Assembly (NCBI GenBank): GCA_029003555.1 | Contig: JAQYCE010000034.1 | Coordinates: forward strand, 1-34,169 | From: Bacillota bacterium | GTDB taxonomy: Bacteria > Bacillota > Clostridia > Tissierellales > Peptoniphilaceae | Length of the DNA stretch: 34,169 nucleotides | Direction: 5' to 3' | Shown: piece by piece, positions 1 to 7,444 of the stretch | Layout of the letters: each line of letters begins with the position of its first letter | Numbering within the stretch: the stretch's first letter is position 1 | Position numbers and translations under genes: made by a program | Notes under the pieces: generated by a model | What the model saw: the letters and a program-made list of their open reading frames with translations, nothing else | Databases searched by the model: none | What the model was told of the DNA's origin: nothing

Positions 1-54
1 CAAACAAGAGATGTGTTCCTTTTTTCCGTCTTCTGGTAGAATGTACGTAGCTCA
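1..54 (-). CDS. IS30-type transposase, N-terminal fragment cut by window edge
   Basis: A minus-strand reading frame starts with ATG at 54, behind a GGGAGG ribosome site (spacing 5), and runs off the left edge. The visible 18 residues read MSYVHSTRRRKKGTHLLF. The basic stretch followed by K-G-T-H-L-x-F resembles the start of IS30-family DDE transposases, whose N-terminal helix-turn-helix often begins with a KxxHLxxEER-like motif. The frame is too short for the ORF track. A TACAAT -10-like box lies upstream on the same strand. The family call is from recall of the N-terminus only; the catalytic DDE region lies outside the window, so intactness cannot be judged. Confidence 0.6.
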
Positions 55-140
55 TGAATACCTCCCAATGTTATCTTGTGTCAGATTCATTGTAACAGAG
101 TATTCATGAGTTTTTTGTTGCATTTTATTCTACAACTCGC
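1..140 (-). mobile_element. end of an IS30-like insertion sequence (partial)
   Basis: Upstream of the transposase start lies a perfect 11-bp inverted pair, CTCATGAATAC at 51-61 and GTATTCATGAG at 100-110. It is followed outward by TTTTTTGTTGCATTTTATTC and ACAACTC (to about 138). Read on the minus strand, GAGTTGTAGAATAAAATGCAACA resembles the terminal repeats of Bacillota IS30 elements as I recall them. The exact outer boundary, near 138-142, is an estimate because the other end and any target duplication are outside the window. Confidence 0.5.
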
Positions 141-252
141 CACCGGCCGGATTGATGCCTGTCTTTCCTGAAAGGCTATTTAACAATCCATATGCCGCTT
201 AAAAATGCAATTCATATAAATTATTAAAGCAATCAATGAGGAAAAGGATTCC

Positions 253-281
253 TTGACTTATTCATTATACTGATATACTAT
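253..281 (+). promoter_or_regulatory. strong sigma-A promoter for the secreted-protein/lipoprotein pair
   Basis: TTGACT at 253-258 and TACTAT at 276-281 are separated by exactly 17 bases, a near-consensus vegetative promoter. It points toward the genes at 433 and 831, leaving a leader of roughly 140 bases. Confidence 0.7.
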
Positions 282-312
282 TAATATAAAGAAAAGTAAA
301 ATTTTAAGGATA

Positions 313-363
313 ATGAAATGACCATCGAAGAATGCGTTTAGCATCGGTACATGAAATGACCAT
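313..363 (+). repeat. 13-bp direct repeat in the leader
   Basis: ATGAAATGACCAT occurs at 313-325 and again at 351-363, with starts 38 bases apart. The copies lie downstream of the promoter at 253-281, so they could be binding sites for a regulator or a duplication scar. Nothing in the sequence decides between these. Confidence 0.6.
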
Positions 364-432
364 TTAGATCTCTTTTTTGAATAGTTTGATTGAGTACTTT
401 TTCTGTTCTTTTTTATTGAAGGGAGATATATG

Positions 433-813
433 ATGAAACGAATTTTAGCTCTAATGCTCGCCCTCTTTTTGATGATTCCTACTTTCTCTTATGCAAAATC
501 CGTTAGTATTGTTGATCCATCTCTCAATTCAGTGGTTCATACTGTTATTTATTATGGTGAATGTTGGAATGATAGGATAAATACTGTATATAAAGGACCA
601 TTGACCACGCCAACAGGTATTAAAGAAATCACCAAAACAAAGGGTCCTCCAGTTATTGATTCCCGTACTGGCGAGATTCTTCAGTGGGTCATCGCAATAT
701 ATATTTATACAGACAAATATAACAATGTTTATATCCCTTACTATCATCCCAGCATCCCTAAATATCAGCTGATTGAAGAATATGGCGACTTTGGTCCTTG
801 CCCAGTCAATTAA
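433..813 (+). CDS. small secreted protein of unknown function
   Basis: The protein has about 126 residues. The ORF track starts at 430, but ATG 433 sits better behind the GGGAGA ribosome site at 421-426. The N-terminus is a classic Sec signal peptide: MKR, a hydrophobic core LALMLALFLMIP, and a cleavage site near SYA|KS. The mature part is about 105 residues, rich in Tyr, Ile and Pro, with two cysteines (GECWND and GPCPVN) that could form a disulfide. I recognise no family. Codon use is AT-rich and unlike the G+C-rich genes downstream. Together with the adjacent IS30 end this suggests acquired DNA. The lipoprotein gene follows 17 bases later, probably on the same transcript. Confidence 0.7.
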   Translation: MKRILALMLALFLMIPTFSYAKSVSIVDPSLNSVVHTVIYYGECWNDRINTVYKGPLTTPTGIKEITKTKGPPVIDSRTGEILQWVIAIYIYTDKYNNVYIPYYHPSIPKYQLIEEYGDFGPCPVN

Positions 814-830
814 TCAAGAATGGAGTTAGC

Positions 831-1199
831 ATGAAAAAAATAATTGCATTTCTCCTCTGTTTCGTATTTCTTTTAACAGCATGTGGAAGAGGCCAACATA
901 AAAGTGAAAATTTCAAAGTATATGGTCATCTTTTGTTCGATGAAAACGGAGATGTATATGTCAGGGGGCGGGCCGCAGCTCTGTTGAAGGAGGGCGCTGA
1001 TGATGTGACCATCACTTTCTTTCTACAGCTTCCTGAAGAAGATCGTTTCGAGTTGGGCTCTATCCATTTTGAAAACATGGATTATGGTGAAATTAAAAAA
1101 ATCGACCTTAAGGTGAACCAGGCGATAGAAGATCATAAGGTAAAGGAAAAGGAATCGGTCAGCTTAGGAAAAATGTTAGTTACCTATGAAGTAAAATAA
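831..1199 (+). CDS. small lipoprotein of unknown function
   Basis: The protein has about 122 residues. ATG 831 is chosen over the track start (798) because a GGAG site lies just upstream and it opens a lipoprotein signal peptide: MKK, hydrophobic AFLLCFVFLL, lipobox LTAC. Lipidation should fall on the cysteine about 18 residues in. The mature domain has mixed charge and hydrophobic strands (VTITFFLQLP, FELGSIHFENM), consistent with a compact beta-rich extracytoplasmic domain. This shape resembles the FxxxG-type accessory lipoproteins of Bacillota, but I cannot name a family. It is AT-rich like its upstream partner and ends 66 bases before a strong terminator, making a two-gene unit. Confidence 0.7.
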   Translation: MKKIIAFLLCFVFLLTACGRGQHKSENFKVYGHLLFDENGDVYVRGRAAALLKEGADDVTITFFLQLPEEDRFELGSIHFENMDYGEIKKIDLKVNQAIEDHKVKEKESVSLGKMLVTYEVK

Positions 1200-1264
1200 T
1201 GCTTAGATTTTTCCCTCCTCTAACCAAGAAAAGATTTTTCTCAGCAGAACCAAGGACTGTATCG

Positions 1265-1302
1265 ATGGCCACTTTTCTCTAAATGGAGAGTGGCCATTTT
1301 TT
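1265..1302 (+). terminator. intrinsic terminator of the small-protein operon
   Basis: ATGGCCACT at 1265-1273 pairs with AGTGGCCAT at 1289-1297, with an inner CTC/GAG pairing in the loop. It is followed by TTTTTT. It closes the 433-1199 unit and marks the right limit of the AT-rich patch. Confidence 0.85.
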
Positions 1303-1355
1303 ACTGTTCCTTTTACAGACCAATTATTTTTGATAGGACCTCCAAAAGAGAAGGG

Positions 1356-1385
1356 TTCCGATAAATATATCCGCTGAAATATGAT
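1356..1385 (+). promoter_or_regulatory. possible promoter for the penicillin-binding protein gene
   Basis: TATGAT at 1380-1385 is a fair -10 box. Eighteen bases upstream is only a weak -35 (TTCCGA, 1356-1361). It is placed about 100 bases before the TTG start and downstream of the terminator at 1302, where a promoter is required. Confidence 0.35.
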
Positions 1386-1484
1386 AAAATGCTCTTACTA
1401 TGAAATGCCGAATTTTAACCATTTTTCCGCCAGTCCGGCTTAAAAAATCAGGTCGGCTGACGGCAAAACTTTTTGGAGGACATT

Positions 1485-4382
1485 TTGCATAAATCAATCG
1501 GAAAAACGATCGCAAACAGCCTGGGGATTTTCTTCGTCTCCCTTCTGATCTTCTTGGGCATCCTTGGCGGCTACCTAGCCGGTTCCATGCTCCTCATCGC
1601 CTCTGAAGCTCCTGAAGTGGATTCCAAGGAACTCCTTTCCGGCTTGACCGAATCGTCCAAAATTGTCGACCAGGATGGGAAGCTCATCAAGCAAATTGAA
1701 ACGGCCGAATTCCGCAAGGTCATCCCCTATGACAAGATTCCGGAGGACCTGGTCAACGCCTTCGTCTCTGCGGAAGACAAGCGTTTTTGGACCCATAATG
1801 GGGTTGACCTCCTCGGCATTGCCGCTGCCTTGAAGGATTTGATGAGTTCCGGCGGTCTTCGCGGGGCTTCAACCATCACCATGCAGCTGGCCCGGAATGT
1901 CTATTTGAATTATGACGTCAACTGGACCCGGAAGATCCAGGAAATGTACCTGGCCCTCCAGATGGAAGAGGCCCTCAGTTCCCGCCTGGGCAAGGAAGAA
2001 GCCAAGAAGAAGATCATGGAAAGCTATCTCAACCGGATTTTCTTCGGCCAACAGGCCTATGGGGTCGAGGCTGCGGCGGAGGTCTACTTCTCCAAGCCCG
2101 CCATTGAATTGGACCTCCCCCAATGCGCCACCCTGGCCTCTGTTGTCCCTGCCCCCTCCCACTACTCCCTCTATTCCACCTACCGTCCTTCCCAGGTGAC
2201 CGATGAAAGGGTTCTGGGCGAGACCACCATCAATGGGGAGCGTTATGTCTGCGTCTACAATGCCCCCGCCTATGAGCGGTCCAAGTACGTCCTTAAAGAA
2301 ATGCTGGCCAACGGCTACATCACCGAAGACCAATATGAGAAGGCCTCCAAGGTGGATGTGGCGGAGACCATCAAACCGGTAACCAAGCAGATGGAGGCCT
2401 CCACCTCCTATTTCACCGACCTCATCCGCGACCAAGCCATCCAAATTCTTATGGACCAGGGCAACATTTCAGAGGAAGAAGCCAAGAACAAGCTCTTCTA
2501 CGGTGGCCTCTCCATCACCTCAACCATCGACCTGGCCCTCCAGGAGAAGCTCCAACAATCCATCTCCTCCATCAACACGACTGTCAACCAAACGGCCGGT
2601 GGCTCTTCCCGGAACTTCCGCCTCAACCTCAACTACGACCGCTGGGGCAATGTCCTCAACGCCAATGGAACCATCATCTACTTCAAAAAAGAAAACCTCA
2701 TGGATGACCAGGGCCGGGTGGTCCTGCCTCCAAAGACTTTCACCCAGGAGGAGGACGGGTCTTTGACCATCCAGCCGGGCAGGGTCCGGGCCTACAAGGG
2801 ATCCCTGGATATCACCAACTTCTACACCTGGGATGAAAATGATGTCTTCCGGACCCACCAGGTGGGATCTATCGCCATCGGCGAGGACTATGTTTCCAAG
2901 GACCAGGACGGAACCATCCATATTTCGGCCGACTATTTTAAGACCAGCGAGAATCAGCTCTATTCCATCCGAGAGGACGGAGCTCTGGTCATCAATGCCG
3001 ACCACTACACCTATGATGAAGTAGGCGTCAAGCAACCACAAACAGCGGTGACGGTCCTTGATACCAAGACCGGTGAAGTCCGGGCCATCATCGGCGGGCG
3101 GGAGGATGATAACAGCAACTTCGTCAACCGGGCCTACGGCCTCCCCCGGTCCCCCGGCTCCTCCATCAAGCCCATTGCGGAGTACACGGCTGCCCTTGCC
3201 CAGGGCTATAACCAAGCCTCCCCCATGGACGATGTCCCCATCTCCATGGTGGACGGTAAACCCTGGCCTTCCAACAACAATGGACGCTACCAGGGGATCG
3301 TCTACATGAAGAAGGCGGTTTCCGAATCCCTTAACCCCCCTGCTGTCCGCTGGTTGGACAAGGTGGGCATGAAAGCCACCAAGGATGCCCTAACCCGCTA
3401 CGGGATTATCAACAAGGACCACCGGGACCGGGACCACTTTATTGAAGAAAGCGAGTCCATTGGCGGGGCTAATGATGAGAACCTCTCCCTGGCTTTAGGG
3501 GCCATGACCCGGGGACTGACCACCCTGGATATGGCCAACGCCTACCAGGCCATCGGCAACAACGGGAAGCGGATACCCGCCCTGGCCATCTCCAAGATTG
3601 TGGATAACACCGGGAAGGTTTACTTTGAAAATAAACATCCCGAAACCGAAGTCCTCAATCCCCAGGTCAACTACCAACTCCTGGATATGCTCCTGGCGGC
3701 ATCCAAGCAGTCCTGGATCAACCCCAGCATCTACATCCGGGGGCTTGACCAGGGAGCCAAGACCGGGACGACCAACGACAATAAGGACTTCTGGTGCTGC
3801 ATCACCAACCCCTATTACACCACCTCTGTCTGGGTGGGCATGGACAATGCCCAAATGTCCATGGCCTCCAATTCCGCCAACGGGGTCACCATCTATGGAA
3901 GAGTGGCCAAGATCCTCATGGAGGACAAGGAACCGATGAAATTTGAAAAACCCGAGGGGGTCTATCCCACTTACCTCTGTGCGGCTTCCGGTCTCAAGCC
4001 GGGTTCCTACTGCAAACATGATGACCGCCATCCCATCATCCAGGTCCTCTGTTCCAAGGAAACCGAACCCAAGGATGTTTGTGATATCCATGTATCTCGT
4101 CTAGTCGATACCCGGAACCTCCTCCTGGCTACTTCCAAGACACCTGAAGAGGTCAAGGGCTACTGGGTCTTCACTCAAAGAAAAGAACCCTATGATCCTC
4201 AAAAATTCAATGGAATTACTCCGGAAGACTGGCGGTCGGAACTGCCTACCATCTATTCAGATCTGGGTCCCGTCGAACCCAAATCCTCCGACTCGGCCGA
4301 GAAGGAGGAAAGTAAGCCCCCTGAAGATGCGCCCGGAGAAGCCGTCAACCAACGACAGGGCGGCCAGGCCGGGGCAGAATAA
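1485..4382 (+). CDS. bifunctional class A penicillin-binding protein (PBP1A type)
   Basis: This membrane-anchored enzyme polymerises lipid II glycan strands and cross-links their peptides. The start is probably TTG 1485, 4 bases after TTTTGGAGGA; the track's TTG 1473 lies before that ribosome site. It gives about 965 residues. One N-terminal membrane segment (about 11-37) precedes the GT51 glycosyltransferase domain. GT51 motifs are EDKRFWTHNG (catalytic Glu about 97), GASTITMQLARN, RKIQEMYLALQMEE and ESYLNRIFFG. A linker of roughly 150 residues with short repeated beta-like segments separates it from the transpeptidase domain, which has SSIK (Ser about 559), SESLN and KTGTT (Lys about 759). 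The C-terminus carries several cysteines (YLCAASG, SYCKHD, VLCSKE, DVCDIH) and an acidic, proline-rich tail. The two-component genes that follow may belong to the same envelope-related unit. Confidence 0.95.
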   Translation: MHKSIGKTIANSLGIFFVSLLIFLGILGGYLAGSMLLIASEAPEVDSKELLSGLTESSKIVDQDGKLIKQIETAEFRKVIPYDKIPEDLVNAFVSAEDKRFWTHNGVDLLGIAAALKDLMSSGGLRGASTITMQLARNVYLNYDVNWTRKIQEMYLALQMEEALSSRLGKEEAKKKIMESYLNRIFFGQQAYGVEAAAEVYFSKPAIELDLPQCATLASVVPAPSHYSLYSTYRPSQVTDERVLGETTINGERYVCVYNAPAYERSKYVLKEMLANGYITEDQYEKASKVDVAETIKPVTKQMEASTSYFTDLIRDQAIQILMDQGNISEEEAKNKLFYGGLSITSTIDLALQEKLQQSISSINTTVNQTAGGSSRNFRLNLNYDRWGNVLNANGTIIYFKKENLMDDQGRVVLPPKTFTQEEDGSLTIQPGRVRAYKGSLDITNFYTWDENDVFRTHQVGSIAIGEDYVSKDQDGTIHISADYFKTSENQLYSIREDGALVINADHYTYDEVGVKQPQTAVTVLDTKTGEVRAIIGGREDDNSNFVNRAYGLPRSPGSSIKPIAEYTAALAQGYNQASPMDDVPISMVDGKPWPSNNNGRYQGIVYMKKAVSESLNPPAVRWLDKVGMKATKDALTRYGIINKDHRDRDHFIEESESIGGANDENLSLALGAMTRGLTTLDMANAYQAIGNNGKRIPALAISKIVDNTGKVYFENKHPETEVLNPQVNYQLLDMLLAASKQSWINPSIYIRGLDQGAKTGTTNDNKDFWCCITNPYYTTSVWVGMDNAQMSMASNSANGVTIYGRVAKILMEDKEPMKFEKPEGVYPTYLCAASGLKPGSYCKHDDRHPIIQVLCSKETEPKDVCDIHVSRLVDTRNLLLATSKTPEEVKGYWVFTQRKEPYDPQKFNGITPEDWRSELPTIYSDLGPVEPKSSDSAEKEESKPPEDAPGEAVNQRQGGQAGAE

Positions 4383-4394
4383 GAATGAGATAAA

Positions 4395-4425
4395 AGACCA
4401 GCCTCCAGATGAGGCTGGTCTCTCT
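4395..4425 (+). terminator. strong hairpin between PBP gene and response regulator
   Basis: AGACCAGCCTC (4395-4405) pairs perfectly with GAGGCTGGTCT (4411-4421) around a 5-base loop. The following bases are CTCTACATAA, not a clean T-run. It could be a weak or partial terminator, or an mRNA processing or stability element, that sets different levels for the PBP and the two-component genes. Confidence 0.45.
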
Positions 4426-4453
4426 ACATAACGGAAAACGAAAGGAAGGGACC

Positions 4454-5152
4454 ATGGCAAAAATCCTGATCTGTGAAGATGAACGCTCCATCTTGAATAT
4501 TGAAAGAGCCTACCTGGAAAAGGAAGGCTATGAGGTAACTACTTCCACCGACGGCAAGGAAGGCTTGGCCCTCTACCGGAAGGTCCAACCGGACCTGGTC
4601 GTCCTGGACCTCATGCTCCCGGGCCTGTCCGGCGAGGACTTCCTCAAGGAGATCCGCCGGGAGACCCAGACCCCTGTCATCATCGTCTCGGCAAAAACCG
4701 ATGTGTCCAACCGGATCGGTAACCTCCGGGAGGGGGCTGATGACTACATGACCAAGCCCTTTTCCGCCAGGGAGCTGGTGGAAAGGGTCAAGGCCATCCT
4801 CCGCCGGGTCTCAAGCTCGGAGGAAAGCTCTACCACCCTCCTCTCCGGCGATGGCCGGGTGGAGATGGACCTGGAATCCATGCGAACCTACAAGGACAGG
4901 GAGGAAATTCACCTGACCAAAAATGAATTCCTCATCCTCCAAACCCTCCTCTCCCACCCCAAAAAGATCTTCACCCGGGACGAAATTATTGAAGTGACCT
5001 TTGGCATGGACTATGAGGCCTATGACCGGGCCATCGACACCCACATCAAAAACATTCGCCAGAAAATTGAGGACGATCCTAAAAATCCGGAATACATTCA
5101 AACGGTCTATGGCGTGGGTTACCGTGCCGGCAGTCCGGCTAAGGAATCATGA
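4454..5152 (+). CDS. OmpR/PhoB-family response regulator
   Basis: A DNA-binding transcription regulator of 232 residues. ATG 4454 is preceded by AGGAAGGG; the track start at 4409 falls inside the upstream hairpin and adds a non-family N-terminus. The receiver domain shows the acidic pair E8-D9 (CEDE), the phospho-acceptor D52 in VVLDLMLPG, S79 in IIVSAKT and K101 in TKPF. The C-terminal half is the winged-helix effector, ending in the typical QTVYGVGYRAG. Its stop overlaps the histidine kinase start by ATGA, so the two are translationally coupled. The signal and targets are unknown; position after a PBP gene hints at cell-wall stress, by inference. Confidence 0.95.
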   Translation: MAKILICEDERSILNIERAYLEKEGYEVTTSTDGKEGLALYRKVQPDLVVLDLMLPGLSGEDFLKEIRRETQTPVIIVSAKTDVSNRIGNLREGADDYMTKPFSARELVERVKAILRRVSSSEESSTTLLSGDGRVEMDLESMRTYKDREEIHLTKNEFLILQTLLSHPKKIFTRDEIIEVTFGMDYEAYDRAIDTHIKNIRQKIEDDPKNPEYIQTVYGVGYRAGSPAKES

Positions 5153-6498
5153 GACTCCGAACCCGGTTGGCCATCCAAGTCCTCCTCTTCATGACGGTGG
5201 GGGTCTTGGTCATTGCCGGCGTCCTGGTTTTCTCCTTTACGGATTCCTTTGACCGACTCCTGGTCCATGTGGAAGAGGAAAGGATCCAAAGGGTGGTCGA
5301 AGATGTGTCCGATATTGTCCGCCAAGAGGGCTTTTCCTTCCGGGAGGATTCTTGGCGGGAAAAATTGGCCGCCTATGCCAAGAATTCCAATATCAATATC
5401 TCCATTATGGATGAGTCCTCACGGATCCAGGCAAGCTATGAGGGGCTGGTCGAGCATGAGGACCAGGACCTCCAGGTTGCCCGCTACCTCCTGGTGGACA
5501 ATGACCAGAACCAGATCGGGACCCTCCTGGTCACCCATGACCTCAACAACCCCATCTATGAAAGCCTCCAAAACCGCTTTGTGACCGGGGCCCTGAGCTC
5601 GCTGGCCTTCCTGGTCCTGGCTTATTTTGTCGGGGCCTTCTTCTTGACCGGCCGCTTTTCTCGCCGGATCACCGAGCCCATTGAAATCCTCTCCAAACAA
5701 ACCTCCCGGATTGCTCGGGGAGACTACGACTTGGACCCGGTTCCTTCCAAGGTTCCGGAAATTCAGAACCTCTCCTCCAACCTCAACTACCTGGCCTCCA
5801 GCCTGAAAAACCAGGACAAGACCCGACTGGACTATGCCCAGGATATTGCCCATGAGCTCCGGACCCCCCTCACCAACCTTTCTTTGGAGTTGGAAGCCCT
5901 GGAAGACGGGGTCATGGATTGGGACGAGGAGGTCCTAAAAGGCCTCCAAGCCAATGTCAACCAGCTCTCCTCCATTGTCGTCGGCCTCCGGGAATCCTTC
6001 GATGATGCCTCCTCCGAGAACCGCCTGGCCTTCGAAGCCACCAACCTCACCCTCCTGACCGACCAGGTTCTGGATTCCTTTGAAGGGGCTATCCAGAAAA
6101 AGGGTGGGAACCTGATCCGTGTCCTGGACCCTATGATCAAGATCGATACCGACCGTCGGCTCTACCGCCAGATCCTGGGTAACCTCCTTTCCAATGCCAT
6201 CAAGGCCATTGACCGGGGAGGAAAGATCCGGGTCAGTTTGAACCAGGCAAAAAACACCATCTATTTGACGGTGACGGATAACGGGGTGGGCATTTCCAAG
6301 GCGGACCAGGCCCATCTCTTTGAACGTTTCTACCGGGTGGAATCCTCCCGAAATAAAAAAATGGGTGGGTCAGGCCTAGGCCTTTCCATCACCCAAAATT
6401 TTGTCCACCAGCTGGGCGGACAGATTGAAGTCACCTCCCGGCCCGGTCGAGGGACCAGTTTCCAGGTTATCTTTGAACAAGATCCTTTGAAAGACTAG
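5149..6498 (+). CDS. membrane sensor histidine kinase
   Basis: The cognate kinase of the preceding regulator, 449 residues. Two membrane segments (about 8-30 and 147-167) bracket an extracytoplasmic sensor of about 115 residues that is predominantly acidic. HAMP follows (RRITEPIEILSKQTSRIARGDYDL). HisKA has H235 in DIAHELRTPLTN. The ATPase domain shows the N box (QILGNLLSNAIKAI), G1 (VTDNGVGIS), F box (LFERFYRVE) and G2 (GGSGLGLSIT). All catalytic motifs look intact. The 3' end overlaps the convergent dusB gene by 32 bases, and I see no clear terminator there. The ligand is not predictable from sequence. Confidence 0.95.
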   Translation: MRLRTRLAIQVLLFMTVGVLVIAGVLVFSFTDSFDRLLVHVEEERIQRVVEDVSDIVRQEGFSFREDSWREKLAAYAKNSNINISIMDESSRIQASYEGLVEHEDQDLQVARYLLVDNDQNQIGTLLVTHDLNNPIYESLQNRFVTGALSSLAFLVLAYFVGAFFLTGRFSRRITEPIEILSKQTSRIARGDYDLDPVPSKVPEIQNLSSNLNYLASSLKNQDKTRLDYAQDIAHELRTPLTNLSLELEALEDGVMDWDEEVLKGLQANVNQLSSIVVGLRESFDDASSENRLAFEATNLTLLTDQVLDSFEGAIQKKGGNLIRVLDPMIKIDTDRRLYRQILGNLLSNAIKAIDRGGKIRVSLNQAKNTIYLTVTDNGVGISKADQAHLFERFYRVESSRNKKMGGSGLGLSITQNFVHQLGGQIEVTSRPGRGTSFQVIFEQDPLKD

Positions 6499-7444
6499 AC
6501 AGGCGGTCCCCATAGGCGGATAGGATGTCAAACACTTCCTCCCGGGTCCCTGCCCCGTTCACTTCCTTCCGGATCTTAGCCGCCCCGAAAAAGCCTCCAA
6601 TATAACAAGGAAGCTGGGTCCTCATGATGAGGAGGGCCCCCCTCTCTCCCCTTTCCCGGATCTCCAGGTCATAATGGCGACGAACCAATTCCAGAACCCG
6701 GTCATAGGTCATGACCCGGTAGGTCCCCTTCTCAAAATACTCCTTAATCTGCCGGAAAAGGAAGGGGTGGCCCATGGCCCCTCTCCCGATGGCTATCCCG
6801 TCACAGGCGGTCACCTCCAGCATGGCCTTGGCGGCCTCCGGCGAATCCACATCCCCGTTTCCTATGACGGGGATTTTTACGTGGTCCTTGAGCTTCCGGA
6901 TGGCCTCCCAATCCGCCTTCCCCGAATACATGGCCTCCCGGGTCCGGGCGTGGAGGGTCAAGGAGGCAATCCCTTCTTCCTGGGCGATCCGCCCGATCTC
7001 CAGGTAGTTGATGTGGTCCCGGTCCCAGCCCAGACGGAACTTGATGGTAACGGGCTTGTTGGAGGCCCGGACCATGGCCCCCATGACCCGACCGGCCAGG
7101 AGGGGGTCCTTCATAAGAGCTGAGCCCTCCCCGTTCTTCACGATCTTGGGTGCGGGGCAGCCCATATTGAGGTCGACGGCCACGAAGTCCTCCCTGGGGT
7201 TAACCTGGTCCTCCACCACCTTGGCCAGGATGTCCGGCTCATGGCCGAAAAGCTGAAGGGACAGGTCCCCTTCCTCGGGATGGGTGGCCATGAGGTCTTG
7301 GGTTTTTCCGCTTCCATAGTAGAGACCCTTGGCGGAGACCATCTCCGTGACGGCGAAGTCCGCCCCTCCTTCAAAGGCCAGGCGGCGGAAGGAGAGATCG
7401 GAAACCCCGGCCAGGGGGGCCAGGCCGACCTTCTTACTTTTCAT
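6467..7444 (-). CDS. dusB: tRNA-dihydrouridine synthase (DusB type)
   Basis: An FMN/NADPH enzyme reducing specific uridines in the tRNA D-loop, about 325 residues. ATG 7444 (MKSKKVGLAPLAG) is preferred over the track's 7471. It places the conserved flavin-binding LAPLAG near the N-terminus as usual for the family and reduces the overlap with coaX to 11 bases. Family motifs are LNMGCPAPKI with the catalytic Cys (about C96), VTIKFRLGWD, LHARTRE, VIGNGDV and IGRGAMGHPFLF. Following coaX in the same direction repeats the Bacillus coaX...dusB neighbourhood. The 3' end runs into the convergent histidine kinase gene. Confidence 0.93.
   Translation of the reverse strand: MKSKKVGLAPLAGVSDLSFRRLAFEGGADFAVTEMVSAKGLYYGSGKTQDLMATHPEEGDLSLQLFGHEPDILAKVVEDQVNPREDFVAVDLNMGCPAPKIVKNGEGSALMKDPLLAGRVMGAMVRASNKPVTIKFRLGWDRDHINYLEIGRIAQEEGIASLTLHARTREAMYSGKADWEAIRKLKDHVKIPVIGNGDVDSPEAAKAMLEVTACDGIAIGRGAMGHPFLFRQIKEYFEKGTYRVMTYDRVLELVRRHYDLEIRERGERGALLIMRTQLPCYIGGFFGAAKIRKEVNGAGTREEVFDILSAYGDRLSSLSKDLVQR

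Larger units (their letters stand above)
141..429. other. AT-rich non-coding leader between IS end and first gene
   Basis: About 290 bases without a convincing gene. A short G+C-rich remnant (about 138-155) right after the IS end gives way to AT-rich sequence. It holds one strong sigma-A-like promoter (253-281) and a 13-bp direct repeat ATGAAATGACCAT at 313-325 and 351-363, between promoter and gene. A small CTTTC..GAAAG hairpin sits near 162-175. No RNA gene is recognised. Confidence 0.5.

Noticed and set aside
1324-1515. 63-residue minus-strand ORF
   Set aside because: Overlaps the promoter and ribosome site of the PBP gene; no motif or start signal.
4409-4453. N-terminal extension of the response regulator in the track
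   Set aside because: It would start within the hairpin, lacks a ribosome site and adds residues foreign to the family; ATG 4454 is well placed.
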